From contig NZ_CP012401.1 in the NCBI RefSeq assembly GCF_001305595.1, positions 1,685,001-1,749,000 on the forward strand: a DNA stretch of 64,000 nucleotides. The letters run 5' to 3'. Within the stretch, counting starts at the first letter, position 1. Each line of letters opens with the position of its first letter. Below the pieces are notes generated by a model. The model was not told where the DNA came from. It saw nothing but the letters and a program-made list of their open reading frames with translations, and ran no database searches. Shown piece by piece: positions 18,338 to 28,664 of this stretch. The position numbers and the translations under genes were made by a program. Source of the stretch: Azospirillum thiophilum (GTDB lineage: Bacteria > Pseudomonadota > Alphaproteobacteria > Azospirillales > Azospirillaceae).

Positions 18338-20272
18338 CTACGCCTGCGTCGCCGCGGGCGGCAGCACCGCCTCGGCACGGAAATCCGGCACGATCGTGCC
18401 GATGATCGACAGCACCCGCTCCCCGTCGCCGGCCCGCGCCACCGCCTCGAGCTCGCCCACCGCGCGGTTGATCAGCGCATAGTCGATCAGCCGGGGCGAG
18501 GCGAGGAAGACGCCATCGGCCTCGGTGCGGCTCGGCGCCTCGGCGGCGGTCAGGATCTCCTCGAACAGCTTCTCGCCGGGCCGCAGCCCGGTATAGGCGA
18601 TGGCGATGTCCACGCCGGGGCGGTAGCCGGCCAGCCGGATCATCTGGCGGGCGAGGTCGGCGATCTTCACCGGCTCCCCCATGTCCAGCACCAGGATCTT
18701 GCCGCGGTCTTCGGCGCGGGTGACGCCATGGGCCGAAGCCTGCAGCACCAGTTCCACCGCCTCGCGCACCGTCATGAAATAGCGGCGCATGTCGGGATGG
18801 GTGACGGTCAGCGGGCCGCCCTGGGCCAGCTGCCGGGTGAACAGCGGCACCACCGAGCCCGACGAGCCGAGGACGTTGCCGAAGCGCACCGTCATGTAGC
18901 GGGTGGCATGCTCCGTTCCGTCGCGCGGCGGCAGCACGTCCAGCGCCTGGCAATAGGTCTCGGCGAAGCGCTTGGCCGCTCCCATCACGCTGGTCGGGCG
19001 GATCGCCTTGTCGGTGGAGATCAGCACCATGGCGAGGCAGCCGGCGGCGCGCGCCGCGTCGGCGACGTTGCGGGTGCCGACGACGTTGGTCAGCGCGCCT
19101 TCGCACGGGTTGGCCTCCACCAGCGGCACATGCTTGAGCGCCGCGGCATGGAAAACCAGGGCGGGGCGCTCGTCCTGGAACAGGCGCATGATGCGCTCGC
19201 GGTCGCGCACGTCGGCGATCACCGCGCGGGTGTCCTGGGCCGGGAACTTCTCCCGCAGCTCCATCTCGATGCTGTAGAGGTTGAATTCCCCGGCATCGAG
19301 CAGGATCAGCCGTTCCGGCCCCAGCGCCGCGATCTGGCGGACCAGCTCGCTGCCGATTGTGCCGCCGGCGCCGGTGACGATCACCCGCCGCCCACCGACC
19401 AGCCCGGATATCGCGCCGCGGTCCAGCACCGCCTGCGGCCGGCCCAGCAGATCCTCCAGCGCGATCGGGCGCACCTCGATGCCCTTGCCCTCGCCCAGCG
19501 CCGACTTGAACTCGGTCAGGCTGGGCAGGCGCGACAGCACCAGCCCCAGCGCCTCCGCCCGGTCGAGCAGGCTGCGCAGGATCGACCCCTTCAACTCGGC
19601 GTTGCCCTTGGTCACGATCAGCCGCTGCGGCCGCTCGCCCTTGCGCTCCAGCGTCCGGACCACCTGTTCCAGGTCGTCGGGACCGCCCAGTACCGGCACG
19701 CCGCGCACGGCGTGGCCGACGCGCCGGCCCTTGTCGTCGAGGATGCCGACGACGCGGTAGGCCGACTGCCCCGGCTGGTCGAGCGAGCGGATGAACAGCT
19801 CGGCCGCGTCGCCGACACCGAGGAGCAGGACGGGGATGCGCGGAACGCCCTCCACCGCCTCGGCCCAGCTGAAGCGGCGGTCCTTCAGGAAGCGGTAGGC
19901 GAAGCGCGGGCCGCCCAGCAGCAGCATCTGCACCAGCCACAGGATCGGCGGCAGCGAGCGCGGCAGCAGTTCGGCGCGGGTCAGCAGGAACATCGCCAGC
20001 ACGAAGCACAGCACCGCCACGGTGACGGCGCGCACCACCTGCATCAGGTCGGGGATGGAGGCGTAGCGCCAGATGCCGCGGTACAGCCCGAACAGGACGA
20101 ACACCGCCGCCGACACGCCGACCAGCACCGGCAATGCTGTCGCCAGCGCTTCGGAATAGAGGCCAAAGGCGGACCCGCCCACCCGCAGGTACAGGGCGAC
20201 GACCAGGGCCACCCCGGTCATCGCCAGATCGTGCAGGAACACCAGGGACGCCCGCGCGGACGGGATACGCAT
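18338..20272 (-). CDS. WbpM/FlaA1-type membrane nucleotide-sugar dehydratase
   Basis: A 644-residue protein: four or so N-terminal membrane segments (LHDLAMTGVALVVALYLR, ALPVLVGVSAAVFVLFGLYRG and two more), a first nucleotide-binding region (LLLGVGDAAELFIRSL), then a second Rossmann domain IVTGAGGTIGSELVRQI. The catalytic residues lie in LISTDKAIRPTSVMGAAKR: Ser, Met (in the place of the usual Tyr) and Lys, the SMK triad known from Pseudomonas WbpM. It likely makes a UDP-4-keto-6-deoxy sugar from UDP-GlcNAc for O-antigen. Downstream partner of the epimerase gene 23 bases away. ATG 20272 gives a membrane-type N-terminus. Confidence 0.88.
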   Translation of the reverse strand: MRIPSARASLVFLHDLAMTGVALVVALYLRVGGSAFGLYSEALATALPVLVGVSAAVFVLFGLYRGIWRYASIPDLMQVVRAVTVAVLCFVLAMFLLTRAELLPRSLPPILWLVQMLLLGGPRFAYRFLKDRRFSWAEAVEGVPRIPVLLLGVGDAAELFIRSLDQPGQSAYRVVGILDDKGRRVGHAVRGVPVLGGPDDLEQVVRTLERKGERPQRLIVTKGNAELKGSILRSLLDRAEALGLVLSRLPSLTEFKSALGEGKGIEVRPIALEDLLGRPQAVLDRGAISGLVGGRRVIVTGAGGTIGSELVRQIAALGPERLILLDAGEFNLYSIEMELREKFPAQDTRAVIADVRDRERIMRLFQDERPALVFHAAALKHVPLVEANPCEGALTNVVGTRNVADAARAAGCLAMVLISTDKAIRPTSVMGAAKRFAETYCQALDVLPPRDGTEHATRYMTVRFGNVLGSSGSVVPLFTRQLAQGGPLTVTHPDMRRYFMTVREAVELVLQASAHGVTRAEDRGKILVLDMGEPVKIADLARQMIRLAGYRPGVDIAIAYTGLRPGEKLFEEILTAAEAPSRTEADGVFLASPRLIDYALINRAVGELEAVARAGDGERVLSIIGTIVPDFRAEAVLPPAATQA

Positions 20273-20295
20273 GCCGCTCAACCTTGTCGCCAAAT

Positions 20296-21279
20296 CTAGT
20301 CGCCGTTCGCCCGCCCGCGCGAGCGGCGGCGGGGTCGGTCGCGGGAAGCATTGAACCATTCCGCGGTGGCGCGCAACCCGGACGCAAGGTCATGGGGCGG
20401 GCGCCAGCCCAGCCTCTTGCGGATGGGGCCATCGTCCACCGTCAGCGTTCCGGCCAGCCTGTCGAACAGCGCCCGCGTTCCGGTCAGGCCCGCCGCCAGC
20501 GCCATCAGCGGGCGCGGTACCGGGACCAGCCGCGCCGGCCGGCCCAGCGCCGTCGCGATGGCCTGCACCAGGCCGGCGGTCGATACCGGTTCCCCGTCCT
20601 GAACCAGGAAGGTCTGTCCGGCTGCCGCCGGATGCTCCAGCACCGTCGCCACCGCATCGGCGAGGTTGCCGACATAGATCAGGCTGCGCCGGTTGTGGAT
20701 GGCCCCCAACGGCAGCGGCAGGCCGGTCGCCACCAGTTTCACCAGGGAGCGCATGTTGCCGGCGGCACCGGGGCCGTAGACCAGCGGCGGGCGGATCACC
20801 ACCAGCTCCATGCCGGTACGGGCCGAAATCTCCGCCAGCGCCCGCTCGGCCTCCAGTTTCGAGACTCCATAGGGGCTGTGAGGGGCGGGGGGCGTCGCCT
20901 CGTCCAGCGGGGCGGGGCGGCTTTCGTCGACCACCGCCTTGATGCTGCTGAGGAAGACGAAGCGCTTCACCCCGGCCGCAGCGGCCTGTTCCGCCAGCCG
21001 GATCGTGCCGGCGGTGTTGACGCGGCGGAACTCCGCCAGCGGGTCGGCTGCGCTGTCGCGCATCACATGGACACGTGCCGCCATATGGACGACACTGTCG
21101 ACCCCGGTCAGGGCGGCCCTCCAGTCGGTATCGGGGCCGATCTCTCCGACCACCGCCGGTTCCCATGGACTCTCCGAGGGCGCGCGCAGCGCCGCGCGCA
21201 CCCGATGCCCGCGGGCGGCCAGCAGGGGGGCGGTGTTGCGGCCGACGAAGCCGGTTGCGCCGGTCAGGAGAACGCGCAT
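20296..21279 (-). CDS. NAD-dependent sugar epimerase/dehydratase
   Basis: A 327-residue extended short-chain dehydrogenase: MRVLLTGATGFVGRNTAPLL at the N-terminus, serine loop VFLSSIKAV, and catalytic YGVSKLEAE (Tyr, Lys). The C-terminal half (VGNLADAVATVLEH, VQDGEPVSTAGLV) is like the WbpK/WbpV and Gne-type reductases that act after WbpM in 6-deoxy-hexosamine synthesis. Adjacent to the WbpM-like gene on the same strand, so it probably reduces or epimerises that product. ATG 21279 is used because it starts the Rossmann fold. Confidence 0.83.
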   Translation of the reverse strand: MRVLLTGATGFVGRNTAPLLAARGHRVRAALRAPSESPWEPAVVGEIGPDTDWRAALTGVDSVVHMAARVHVMRDSAADPLAEFRRVNTAGTIRLAEQAAAAGVKRFVFLSSIKAVVDESRPAPLDEATPPAPHSPYGVSKLEAERALAEISARTGMELVVIRPPLVYGPGAAGNMRSLVKLVATGLPLPLGAIHNRRSLIYVGNLADAVATVLEHPAAAGQTFLVQDGEPVSTAGLVQAIATALGRPARLVPVPRPLMALAAGLTGTRALFDRLAGTLTVDDGPIRKRLGWRPPHDLASGLRATAEWFNASRDRPRRRSRGRANGD

Positions 21280-21451
21280 GTGCAGGAGTGTCCCGACTGA
21301 AATCGTAGTGACGACTGAACGGCGCTTTATTATCCGGTTTGGCCTGGGGGCGCCATGGCACAAAGTCCCACTACCCTTTTCCGGCTTTCGGTCGGGTGAA
21401 GGAATGGTTATAAGCTGGGCAGGGACGCGTGAATAAGGACGCTACCAAGAC

Positions 21452-22501
21452 ATGTCACACTTCGTGGACGGTGCGAATGATCGGCACAGCCGCATCATCA
21501 TCGTCAGCTTTAATTGCGCCGACTTCGTCAACCGCGTCATTGGCTGCCTGCTCGACCAGACCGATCCCGCTTTCGAGGTCGTGATCGTCGACAATGCGTC
21601 GAAGGACGTCGACGGCATCGCCTTGCCCGCCGACCCGCGTTTCCGCATGATCCGGATGGACAGCAATGTCGGGTTCGCCAAGGCGAACAACGTCGGCGCC
21701 GCCGGCGCTACCGTTCCCTGGATCGTGACGTTGAACCCCGACGCCTTTCCGCGCCGCGACTGGATGGAGCGGCTGCAGACTGCCGCGCATGCGCAGCCGG
21801 ACGTGGCGATGTTCGGTTCGACCCAGCTGTTCTCGCACGATCCCCGCATGGTGGACGGGGAGGGCGACCAGTATTCCATCTTCGGCTTCGCCTGGCGGGT
21901 CAATTATCGCCGCATGCTGAAGCCGCCCTACTACAGCGGTGCGGTCTTCTCGCCCTGCGCCGCCGCCGCCATGTACCGGCGCGACCACTACGAAGCCGTC
22001 GGCGGCTTCGACGAGGATTTCTTCTGCTATTGCGAGGATGTCGACCTCGGCTTCCGCATCCGGCTGCGCGGCGCTCCGGCGGTCCAGGTCGGCGACGCGG
22101 TGGTCGAGCATGTCAGCAGCGGGGTGTCCAAGCAGTACGGAACCTTCGCCCAGTATCACGGCGTCCGCAATCTGGTGTGGACCATGGTGAAGAACATGCC
22201 GCTGCCGTTGCTGCCGCTGGCGTTCTTCGGCCATTCGCTGCTGGTGGTCTATCTGGTCTTCCGCAGCCTGGGCAGCGGGCGCACCGGTGCCATCGGCCGC
22301 GGCATCCGCGACGCGCTTTGCGGCCTGCCGCGCATGATCGCCAAGCGCCGCGCCATCCAGCGCGACCGCAAGGCCAGCTTGTGGCAGGTCGCCCGCATGA
22401 TCGCCTGGAACCCGCTGTTGCTGAAGACGCGTGGCAGGCCGGGGCTGCGCAAGGCGCACCCGTCAGATCAGCCGCCAGCCGTGGGTATTGAAAAAGCGTA
22501 G
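21452..22501 (+). CDS. Family 2 glycosyltransferase (O-antigen type)
   Basis: A 349-residue GT2 enzyme: nucleotide-sugar motif IIIVSFNCADFVNRVIGCLL, VVIVDNASKD, the DxD-like TLNPDAFPR, and FDEDFFCYCEDVDLGFRIRL, the acceptor/catalytic-base region of rhamnosyltransferase-like GT2 proteins. A hydrophobic stretch (LPLAFFGHSLLVVYLVF, about 255-272) suggests membrane association. It is transcribed opposite to the other sugar genes here, and its 3' end overlaps the 3' end of the next GT2 gene by 39 bases. Sugar specificity unknown. Confidence 0.87.
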   Translation: MSHFVDGANDRHSRIIIVSFNCADFVNRVIGCLLDQTDPAFEVVIVDNASKDVDGIALPADPRFRMIRMDSNVGFAKANNVGAAGATVPWIVTLNPDAFPRRDWMERLQTAAHAQPDVAMFGSTQLFSHDPRMVDGEGDQYSIFGFAWRVNYRRMLKPPYYSGAVFSPCAAAAMYRRDHYEAVGGFDEDFFCYCEDVDLGFRIRLRGAPAVQVGDAVVEHVSSGVSKQYGTFAQYHGVRNLVWTMVKNMPLPLLPLAFFGHSLLVVYLVFRSLGSGRTGAIGRGIRDALCGLPRMIAKRRAIQRDRKASLWQVARMIAWNPLLLKTRGRPGLRKAHPSDQPPAVGIEKA

Positions 22502-23296
22502 GGCCGAGCGCGCGAACATCCGGATGTGCGCGCCGCCCTTGCGTGCTGCCTTGCCGCCGAAATGCACCATGCGCACGTCGGGCACATAGGCGATCTCGCC
22601 CATCGCCATCGCCCGGCGCGACAGGTCGAAATCCTCGAAATACAGGAAATAGCCGTCGTCGAAGCCGCCCAGCAGGGCCAGCGCGTCGCGCCGGAACAGC
22701 ATGAAGGCGCCGCTGACCTGCTCCAGCCCGGTGACGACGGCGTCGCCGGTGACGTCGCGCATCTCGTAGCGGTCCAGCCGCGCTGCGAACATCCGCTTCA
22801 CCGCTGCCGGCGCGAAGGCGCGCAAGGCCAGATCCAGCACGGTCGGCCGGCGCTTGCACAGGAACTCCTGCTCCCCCGACGGGCCGAACACCTTGGGTGT
22901 CAGCAGCACGGTGCGCGGATGCGCCTCCATGTAGCGCCAGCCGGCCAGCAGCGCGTCCGGCTCCAGCAGGATGTCGTAGTTGAGGATCAGGTGATAGGGC
23001 GCGTCGCCCCGCCGGATCGCCAGATTGTGCCCCGCGCCATAGCCGACATTGCCCTGGCCGGCGATCAGCGTCGCGGGCGGCCGTCCCCCCTCGGCATAAC
23101 GGTCCAGCAGCGCCCGGAATGGGTTTGGGGCGCTGCCGCCCAGGGGCGCGCCGTTGTCGATCACCCACAGCCGCGTCTGCACGCCGGTTTCTTCCGCCAG
23201 CCGGTCGGCGGCGGCTCCGATGGTGTCGAGCGAGCGGGCCAGCAGGTCCGGATCGGGGTGATAGAGGACGACCGACAGGTCGAGAAGTGCGGTCAT
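22463..23296 (-). CDS. Family 2 glycosyltransferase
   Basis: A 277-residue GT2 protein beginning MTALLDLSVVLYHPDPDLLA, with WVIDNGAPLGG, the metal-site region LILNYDILLEPDALLAG, and FDDGYFLYFEDFDLSRRAM. It resembles WbbL-type rhamnosyltransferases in architecture. It ends inside the 3' end of the convergent GT2 gene and starts six bases after the WecA-like gene, so it is translated from the minus-strand polysaccharide operon. Confidence 0.86.
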   Translation of the reverse strand: MTALLDLSVVLYHPDPDLLARSLDTIGAAADRLAEETGVQTRLWVIDNGAPLGGSAPNPFRALLDRYAEGGRPPATLIAGQGNVGYGAGHNLAIRRGDAPYHLILNYDILLEPDALLAGWRYMEAHPRTVLLTPKVFGPSGEQEFLCKRRPTVLDLALRAFAPAAVKRMFAARLDRYEMRDVTGDAVVTGLEQVSGAFMLFRRDALALLGGFDDGYFLYFEDFDLSRRAMAMGEIAYVPDVRMVHFGGKAARKGGAHIRMFARSALRFFNTHGWRLI

Positions 23297-23302
23297 GATG
23301 GG

Positions 23303-24307
23303 TCAGGCCTTCGACATGCGGGTCAGCGTCACCAGCAGCAGCGCCACCGTGACGGCGCCGGGCGCCAGCGTCCAGGCGCCGAACGCGCCGGCGGCCAGCG
23401 CGGCGGCGACCAGAACCAGGCTGTAGGCGATGATGGTCAGCACCACGCGGTCGTGCCGGCCGACGCCCTTGGCGGCCTTCTGATAGAAATGCTCGCGATG
23501 GGCCTGCCAGATCTTCTCGCCGCGCAGCAGCCGGCGCAGCAGGGTGATGGTGGCGTCGGTCAGGTAATAGGCGGGCAGGATCAGCGCCGCGGCCCAGTCG
23601 CCCCGCGCCGCCAGCGACGCCAGCAGGAAGGCCAGGATATGGCCGAGCGGGATGCTGCCGACATCGCCCATGAACATGCGGGCCGGCCGCCAATTGTGGG
23701 TGAGGAAGCCGGCCGCCGCTCCGGCCAGCGCCGCGCCCGCCGTGCCGGTCAGCCCGAAATCCGCCGTGGCCAGCGACACCAGCGCCACGCCGCCGCCGAC
23801 CAGGACGGTTTCGCTGCCGGCCAGCCCGTCGATCCCGTCCATGAAATTGTAGAGGTTGACGAACCACAGCCACAGGAAGGCGGTCGCCGCCCGGTCGAGC
23901 CCCCAGGGCAGCCAGCCTTGCCACACCATCTGATCGGCCGGCAGAGCCAGCAGCCCGAAGGCCACCGCCAGCGCCTGCACCACCAGCCGCAGCAGCGGCG
24001 ACAGCGCGCGCCGGTCGTCCATCCACGACACGCCCATCAGCGCCAGCGTGCCCAGCAGCACGGCCCCGGTCTCCAGCGGCTTGCCGAAGGCGATCCCGGC
24101 GGCGGCGAAGACCGGAACGACCGTCAGCATCACCGCCCAGCCGCCGCCGCGCGGGGTCGGCGCCTGATGGCTCGACCGTTCGTTCGGGATGTCCATGATT
24201 TGGCGGGCCAGCAGGTATCGCAGCACCCGCGTCGACAGATACCAGCCGGTGGCCAGACACAGCAGGAAGACAACGGTCAGCACGGTCGAATAGGCGGTGG
24301 AGGTCAT
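23303..24307 (-). CDS. WecA/WbpL-type initiating sugar-phosphate transferase
   Basis: A 334-residue multi-pass membrane protein of glycosyltransferase family 4. It transfers a GlcNAc- or deoxyhexosamine-1-phosphate to undecaprenyl phosphate to start a polysaccharide repeat. Diagnostic sites: MDIPNERSSHQAPTPRGGG (about residues 38-56), the aspartates of MGVSWMDDRRALSPL, NLYNFMDGIDGLAGSE and MGDVGSIPLGHI. With the WbpM-like and epimerase genes this repeats the wbpV-wbpL-wbpM theme of Pseudomonas B-band O-antigen. Confidence 0.9.
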   Translation of the reverse strand: MTSTAYSTVLTVVFLLCLATGWYLSTRVLRYLLARQIMDIPNERSSHQAPTPRGGGWAVMLTVVPVFAAAGIAFGKPLETGAVLLGTLALMGVSWMDDRRALSPLLRLVVQALAVAFGLLALPADQMVWQGWLPWGLDRAATAFLWLWFVNLYNFMDGIDGLAGSETVLVGGGVALVSLATADFGLTGTAGAALAGAAAGFLTHNWRPARMFMGDVGSIPLGHILAFLLASLAARGDWAAALILPAYYLTDATITLLRRLLRGEKIWQAHREHFYQKAAKGVGRHDRVVLTIIAYSLVLVAAALAAGAFGAWTLAPGAVTVALLLVTLTRMSKA

Positions 24308-24341
24308 GGCGGCCCAGCTGCGAGGACGGGGATGGGACGGG

Positions 24342-25325
24342 TCAGAGCTTGTGGTAGCCCTTGTACCACTCGACGAAGCGGGGCAGGCCGACCTCGATCG
24401 GGGTTTTCGGCTCGAAGCCGAGGATTTCGCGGCTCAGCTCGATGTCGGCGGCGGTTTCCTGCACGTCGCCGGCCTGCATCGGCTCCATCGCCTTGACCGC
24501 CTCCCGGCCCAGCGCCCGTTCCAGCACGGCGATGAAATGCATCAGCTCCTCGCAACGGTTGTTGCCGAGGTTGAACAGCCGGTGCGGGGCGCCGGTCTCC
24601 GCATCGACGGGCGCGGGACGGTCGAGCGCGGCCAGCACGCCGGCGACGATGTCGTCGATATAGGTGAAGTCGCGCTTCATCCGGCCGCCGTTGAAGACGC
24701 GGATCGGCCGGCCGGCGGTGATGGCGTCGGCGAACAACCAGGTCGCCATGTCCGGACGGCTCCACGGGCCGTAGACCGTGAAGAAGCGCAGGCCGGTCAT
24801 CGGCAGCCGGTAGAGGTGGCTGTAGGTGAAGGCCAGCATCTCCGCCGCCTTCTTGGTGGCGGCATAGACCGACACCGGGCTGTCGACCCGGTCCTCCACC
24901 GAGAAGGGCATCTTGCGGTTGGCGCCATAGACCGACGAGGTCGAGGCATAGACGAAATGCCGGAGCTCCGGCATCCGCCGCGCCGCCTCCAGCAGCGTCA
25001 CCTGTCCGGTGACGTTGGCGTCGACATAGGCGTAGGGGTTCTCGATGGAATAGCGCACGCCCGGCTGCGCCGCCAGATGGACCACGCCCGTCACGTCGGC
25101 GAACTGCGGCCACAGCCCCTCGACGGCCGCCCGGTCGGAGATGTCGGCCTTGACGAAGCGGAAGCCGGGCCGGTCCAGCAGCCGGGCCAGCCGTGCCTCC
25201 TTCAGCGCCACCGAATAATAGTCGTTCAGGTTGTCGAGGCCGAGCACGTCCTCTCCCCGGTCCAGCAACGCCGCGGCGACGTGCGATCCGATGAAGCCGG
25301 CGGCGCCGGTGACTAGGATGGTCAT
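24342..25325 (-). CDS. UDP-glucuronate 4-epimerase-like protein
   Basis: A 327-residue extended short-chain dehydrogenase: MTILVTGAAGFIGSHVAAAL, LDNLNDYYSVALKEARLARL (a segment typical of UDP-glucuronate epimerases of the LspL/CapI type), STSSVYGANRKMPFSVED, the catalytic YAATKKAAE, and RRDFTYIDDIV-like MKRDFTYIDDIVAGV. It would supply UDP-galacturonate for LPS or capsule. It is the first gene of the minus-strand group 24342 to 22463, with 34 bases to the next gene. Confidence 0.88.
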   Translation of the reverse strand: MTILVTGAAGFIGSHVAAALLDRGEDVLGLDNLNDYYSVALKEARLARLLDRPGFRFVKADISDRAAVEGLWPQFADVTGVVHLAAQPGVRYSIENPYAYVDANVTGQVTLLEAARRMPELRHFVYASTSSVYGANRKMPFSVEDRVDSPVSVYAATKKAAEMLAFTYSHLYRLPMTGLRFFTVYGPWSRPDMATWLFADAITAGRPIRVFNGGRMKRDFTYIDDIVAGVLAALDRPAPVDAETGAPHRLFNLGNNRCEELMHFIAVLERALGREAVKAMEPMQAGDVQETAADIELSREILGFEPKTPIEVGLPRFVEWYKGYHKL

Positions 25326-25508
25326 GGTCGGGGCCTCTCTGCCGATGGTCCGCCGGTCTTATGCCCCAGCGGCGACCGGGGCGCCAGCCTCCTTCCCATG
25401 CTTGCCGCCCGGCGGTTCGCATGCTTGACAGCCGCTCGGCCCTGCCGGTCTACTGCGCGACCGCGACACAGGCGACAAGCCACCACCAGGACCGATGGGA
25501 CCATTCCG

Positions 25509-25847
25509 ATGCCCCCGAAGAAGAATCCGCTGAACCTGAACCCGCTGCAACTGCGCACCCTGACCCTGCTGCAGGAGCTTGCCCGGCTGGAGAACAAGCC
25601 GGCGGAGGACGAGGAGGGCGGCTTCCAGATCACCGCCCTGCCGCATGCCCATGGCAACCACTTCCACGTCGGCCATGCCGTCGTCGCCACCAAGGATGCC
25701 ACCGGCCTGCAGAACGATGCGGTCTGGACCATCCTGGAGCGCAAGGGCATCGTCAAGCGCACCCCCGGTGCCGCGATCCTGACCGCCACCGGCGTCGCCT
25801 ATGAGACCGGTCTGCGCGACCAGATCCTGCATCATTCCGACCACTGA
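25509..25847 (+). CDS. Small conserved-looking hypothetical protein
   Basis: A 112-residue soluble protein beginning MPPKKNPLNLNPLQLRTLTL. It has a helical N-terminal third (LRTLTLLQELARLENKPAED), a His-rich middle (ALPHAHGNHFHVGHAVVATK) and a C-terminal half that reads like a small winged-helix (NDAVWTILERKGIVKRTP, AILTATGVAYETG). I do not recognise a named family. The histidines could bind metal but may be chance. Followed after 23 bases by another small gene on the same strand; promoter region upstream is shared with the divergent epimerase gene. Confidence 0.7.
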   Translation: MPPKKNPLNLNPLQLRTLTLLQELARLENKPAEDEEGGFQITALPHAHGNHFHVGHAVVATKDATGLQNDAVWTILERKGIVKRTPGAAILTATGVAYETGLRDQILHHSDH

Positions 25848-25870
25848 GCCCGCGGGGCGGAGCCGCGCCG

Positions 25871-26023
25871 ATGGACGATACCGCGGAAAGTATGAAGCCC
25901 CCGCCGGCTCCGCCAAAGCCAAAGCCGGCGGGTGGGCGTGACGACCGTCTCGCCGCCCGCCTGCGCGAGAATCTGCGCAAGCGCAAGGAACAGGCCCGGC
26001 AACGGGAGAAGGAGGAGGGCTAG
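25871..26023 (+). CDS. Very small basic/charged protein
   Basis: Fifty codons from ATG to TAG: a proline-rich start (MKPPPAPPKPKPAGG within residues 8-22) and a charged amphipathic helix (DDRLAARLRENLRKRKEQ, residues 24-41). This helix pattern is common in short uncharacterised alphaproteobacterial proteins, as I recall them. GGCGGAG lies about eight bases before the ATG. It is 23 bases after the preceding gene, so probably in one operon. Function unknown. Confidence 0.62.
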   Translation: MDDTAESMKPPPAPPKPKPAGGRDDRLAARLRENLRKRKEQARQREKEEG

Positions 26024-26073
26024 CCCTCCTCCATGGCGTCTCCCTTGGCGTCCTGTGGCGTGGAGCGGAACGC

Positions 26074-26505
26074 TCAGCCCAGCGCCTTCCTGAACCAGAT
26101 CTGCCGGTGCCCCGGCGGGTATCCCTCCATCTCCGCCCACACCTCGTAGCCTTGCTTCGGATAGAAGCCGGGGGCCTGGAAGTCGTAGGTGTAGAGCCGG
26201 GACCAGCGGCAGCCGCGTGCCCGCGCCTCCGCTTCCGCCGCGTCCAGCAGCCGTCCGCCGAGACCGCTGCCGCGCGTGGATTCGTCGACCCACAGCAGGT
26301 CGACATACAGCCAGTCCCAGTTGGTGTAGCCGACCAGCCCGCCCTTCAGCGTGCCGTCCGGCGCGCGGGCCGCCGCCACCAGGTCGCGGCGGTCGTAGGC
26401 GCGGCCGAGCGACGCCTCGTTGTAGGCGCGCAGGCCGTCATAGACGCCGGCCAGATCGGCCGGGGCGGGGGTGTCCGTCACGGACAGGGTGAGGCTTCGG
26501 TTCAT
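26074..26505 (-). CDS. GNAT-family N-acetyltransferase
   Basis: A 143-residue acetyltransferase: [20 protein letters not shown] (about 75-94) contains the R-G-x-G-x-G/A acetyl-CoA pyrophosphate loop, preceded by [14 protein letters not shown] and followed by the C-terminal strand [13 protein letters not shown]. The substrate is unknown; small-molecule acetylation (antibiotic or amine) is typical of this subgroup. ATG 26505 is preferred over an upstream in-frame start. It lies convergent to the preceding small genes and divergent from dcd. Confidence 0.83.
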   Translation of the reverse strand: MNRSLTLSVTDTPAPADLAGVYDGLRAYNEASLGRAYDRRDLVAAARAPDGTLKGGLVGYTNWDWLYVDLLWVDESTRGSGLGGRLLDAAEAEARARGCRWSRLYTYDFQAPGFYPKQGYEVWAEMEGYPPGHRQIWFRKALG

Positions 26506-26669
26506 GGCGGCCGAGCTTAGTGCCCGCGGCGGCGAAGACCAGCGCCGTGATAAAGAGCCGACCATGCGTGCCGAGCGGCCTTCGTTTCCTTGAGCCTTGC
26601 CGCGCGCTCGGCTACAAACCAGCCTTCACGACCCACCCTCCAATCGATACGCCAAGGAGTACCCCCGCG

Positions 26670-27224
26670 ATGGGCATCATGCCGGACAGCTGGATCCGCG
26701 AGATGGCCGAGACCAAGGGCATGATCGAACCCTTCGTCGAGACCCAGAAGCGCGAAGGCGTGATCTCCTACGGCGTGTCGTCCTACGGCTACGACGCCCG
26801 GGTCGCCGACGAGTTCAAGATCTTCACCAATGTCGACAATGCCATCGTCGATCCCAAGCGCTTCGACGACTCGAGCTTCGTCGACCGCAAGACCGACGTC
26901 TGCATCATCCCGCCCAACAGCTTCGCGCTGGCCCGCACGGTGGAGTATTTCCGCATCCCGCGCGACGTGCTGGTGATCTGCCTTGGCAAGAGCACCTATG
27001 CGCGCTGCGGCCTGATCGTGAACGTCACCCCGCTGGAGCCGGAGTGGGAGGGGCATGTCACGCTGGAGATCTCCAACACCACCCCGCTGCCCGCCAAGGT
27101 CTATGCGAACGAGGGGCTGTGCCAGTTCCTGTTCCTGAAGGGCGACAGCGTGTGCGATGTGTCCTACGCCGACAAGGCCGGCAAATACATGGGACAGAAG
27201 GGCGTCACGCTGCCCCGTCTCTGA
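26670..27224 (+). CDS. dcd: dCTP deaminase
   Basis: Converts dCTP to dUTP for thymidylate synthesis. The 184-residue protein shows [38 protein letters not shown], the active-site [20 protein letters not shown] (Ser and Glu of the deaminase site), and the C-terminal [19 protein letters not shown] lid. AAGGAG at 26654-26659 precedes ATG 26670. murA follows 68 bases downstream on the same strand. Confidence 0.96.
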   Translation: MGIMPDSWIREMAETKGMIEPFVETQKREGVISYGVSSYGYDARVADEFKIFTNVDNAIVDPKRFDDSSFVDRKTDVCIIPPNSFALARTVEYFRIPRDVLVICLGKSTYARCGLIVNVTPLEPEWEGHVTLEISNTTPLPAKVYANEGLCQFLFLKGDSVCDVSYADKAGKYMGQKGVTLPRL

Positions 27225-27292
27225 TCCGTCATCGTACCGGCGCCCTTCAACCGGCGTCCTTGACACAGCGTATCCGCGAAAGAAACAGGTCC

Positions 27293-28585
<1,293 letters not shown>

Positions 28586-28664
28586 GGAGCGGTGACGAAC
28601 AAGGGGGACGGCCCGTCCTTTCGCCGTCCCTGTGGTTGACCTTTCGCGGGAGGTGCCTCGAACC

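Noticed and set aside
18338..25325. Complete O-antigen locus
   Set aside because: No flippase, polymerase or ABC exporter is present here; only some of the genes needed are in the window.
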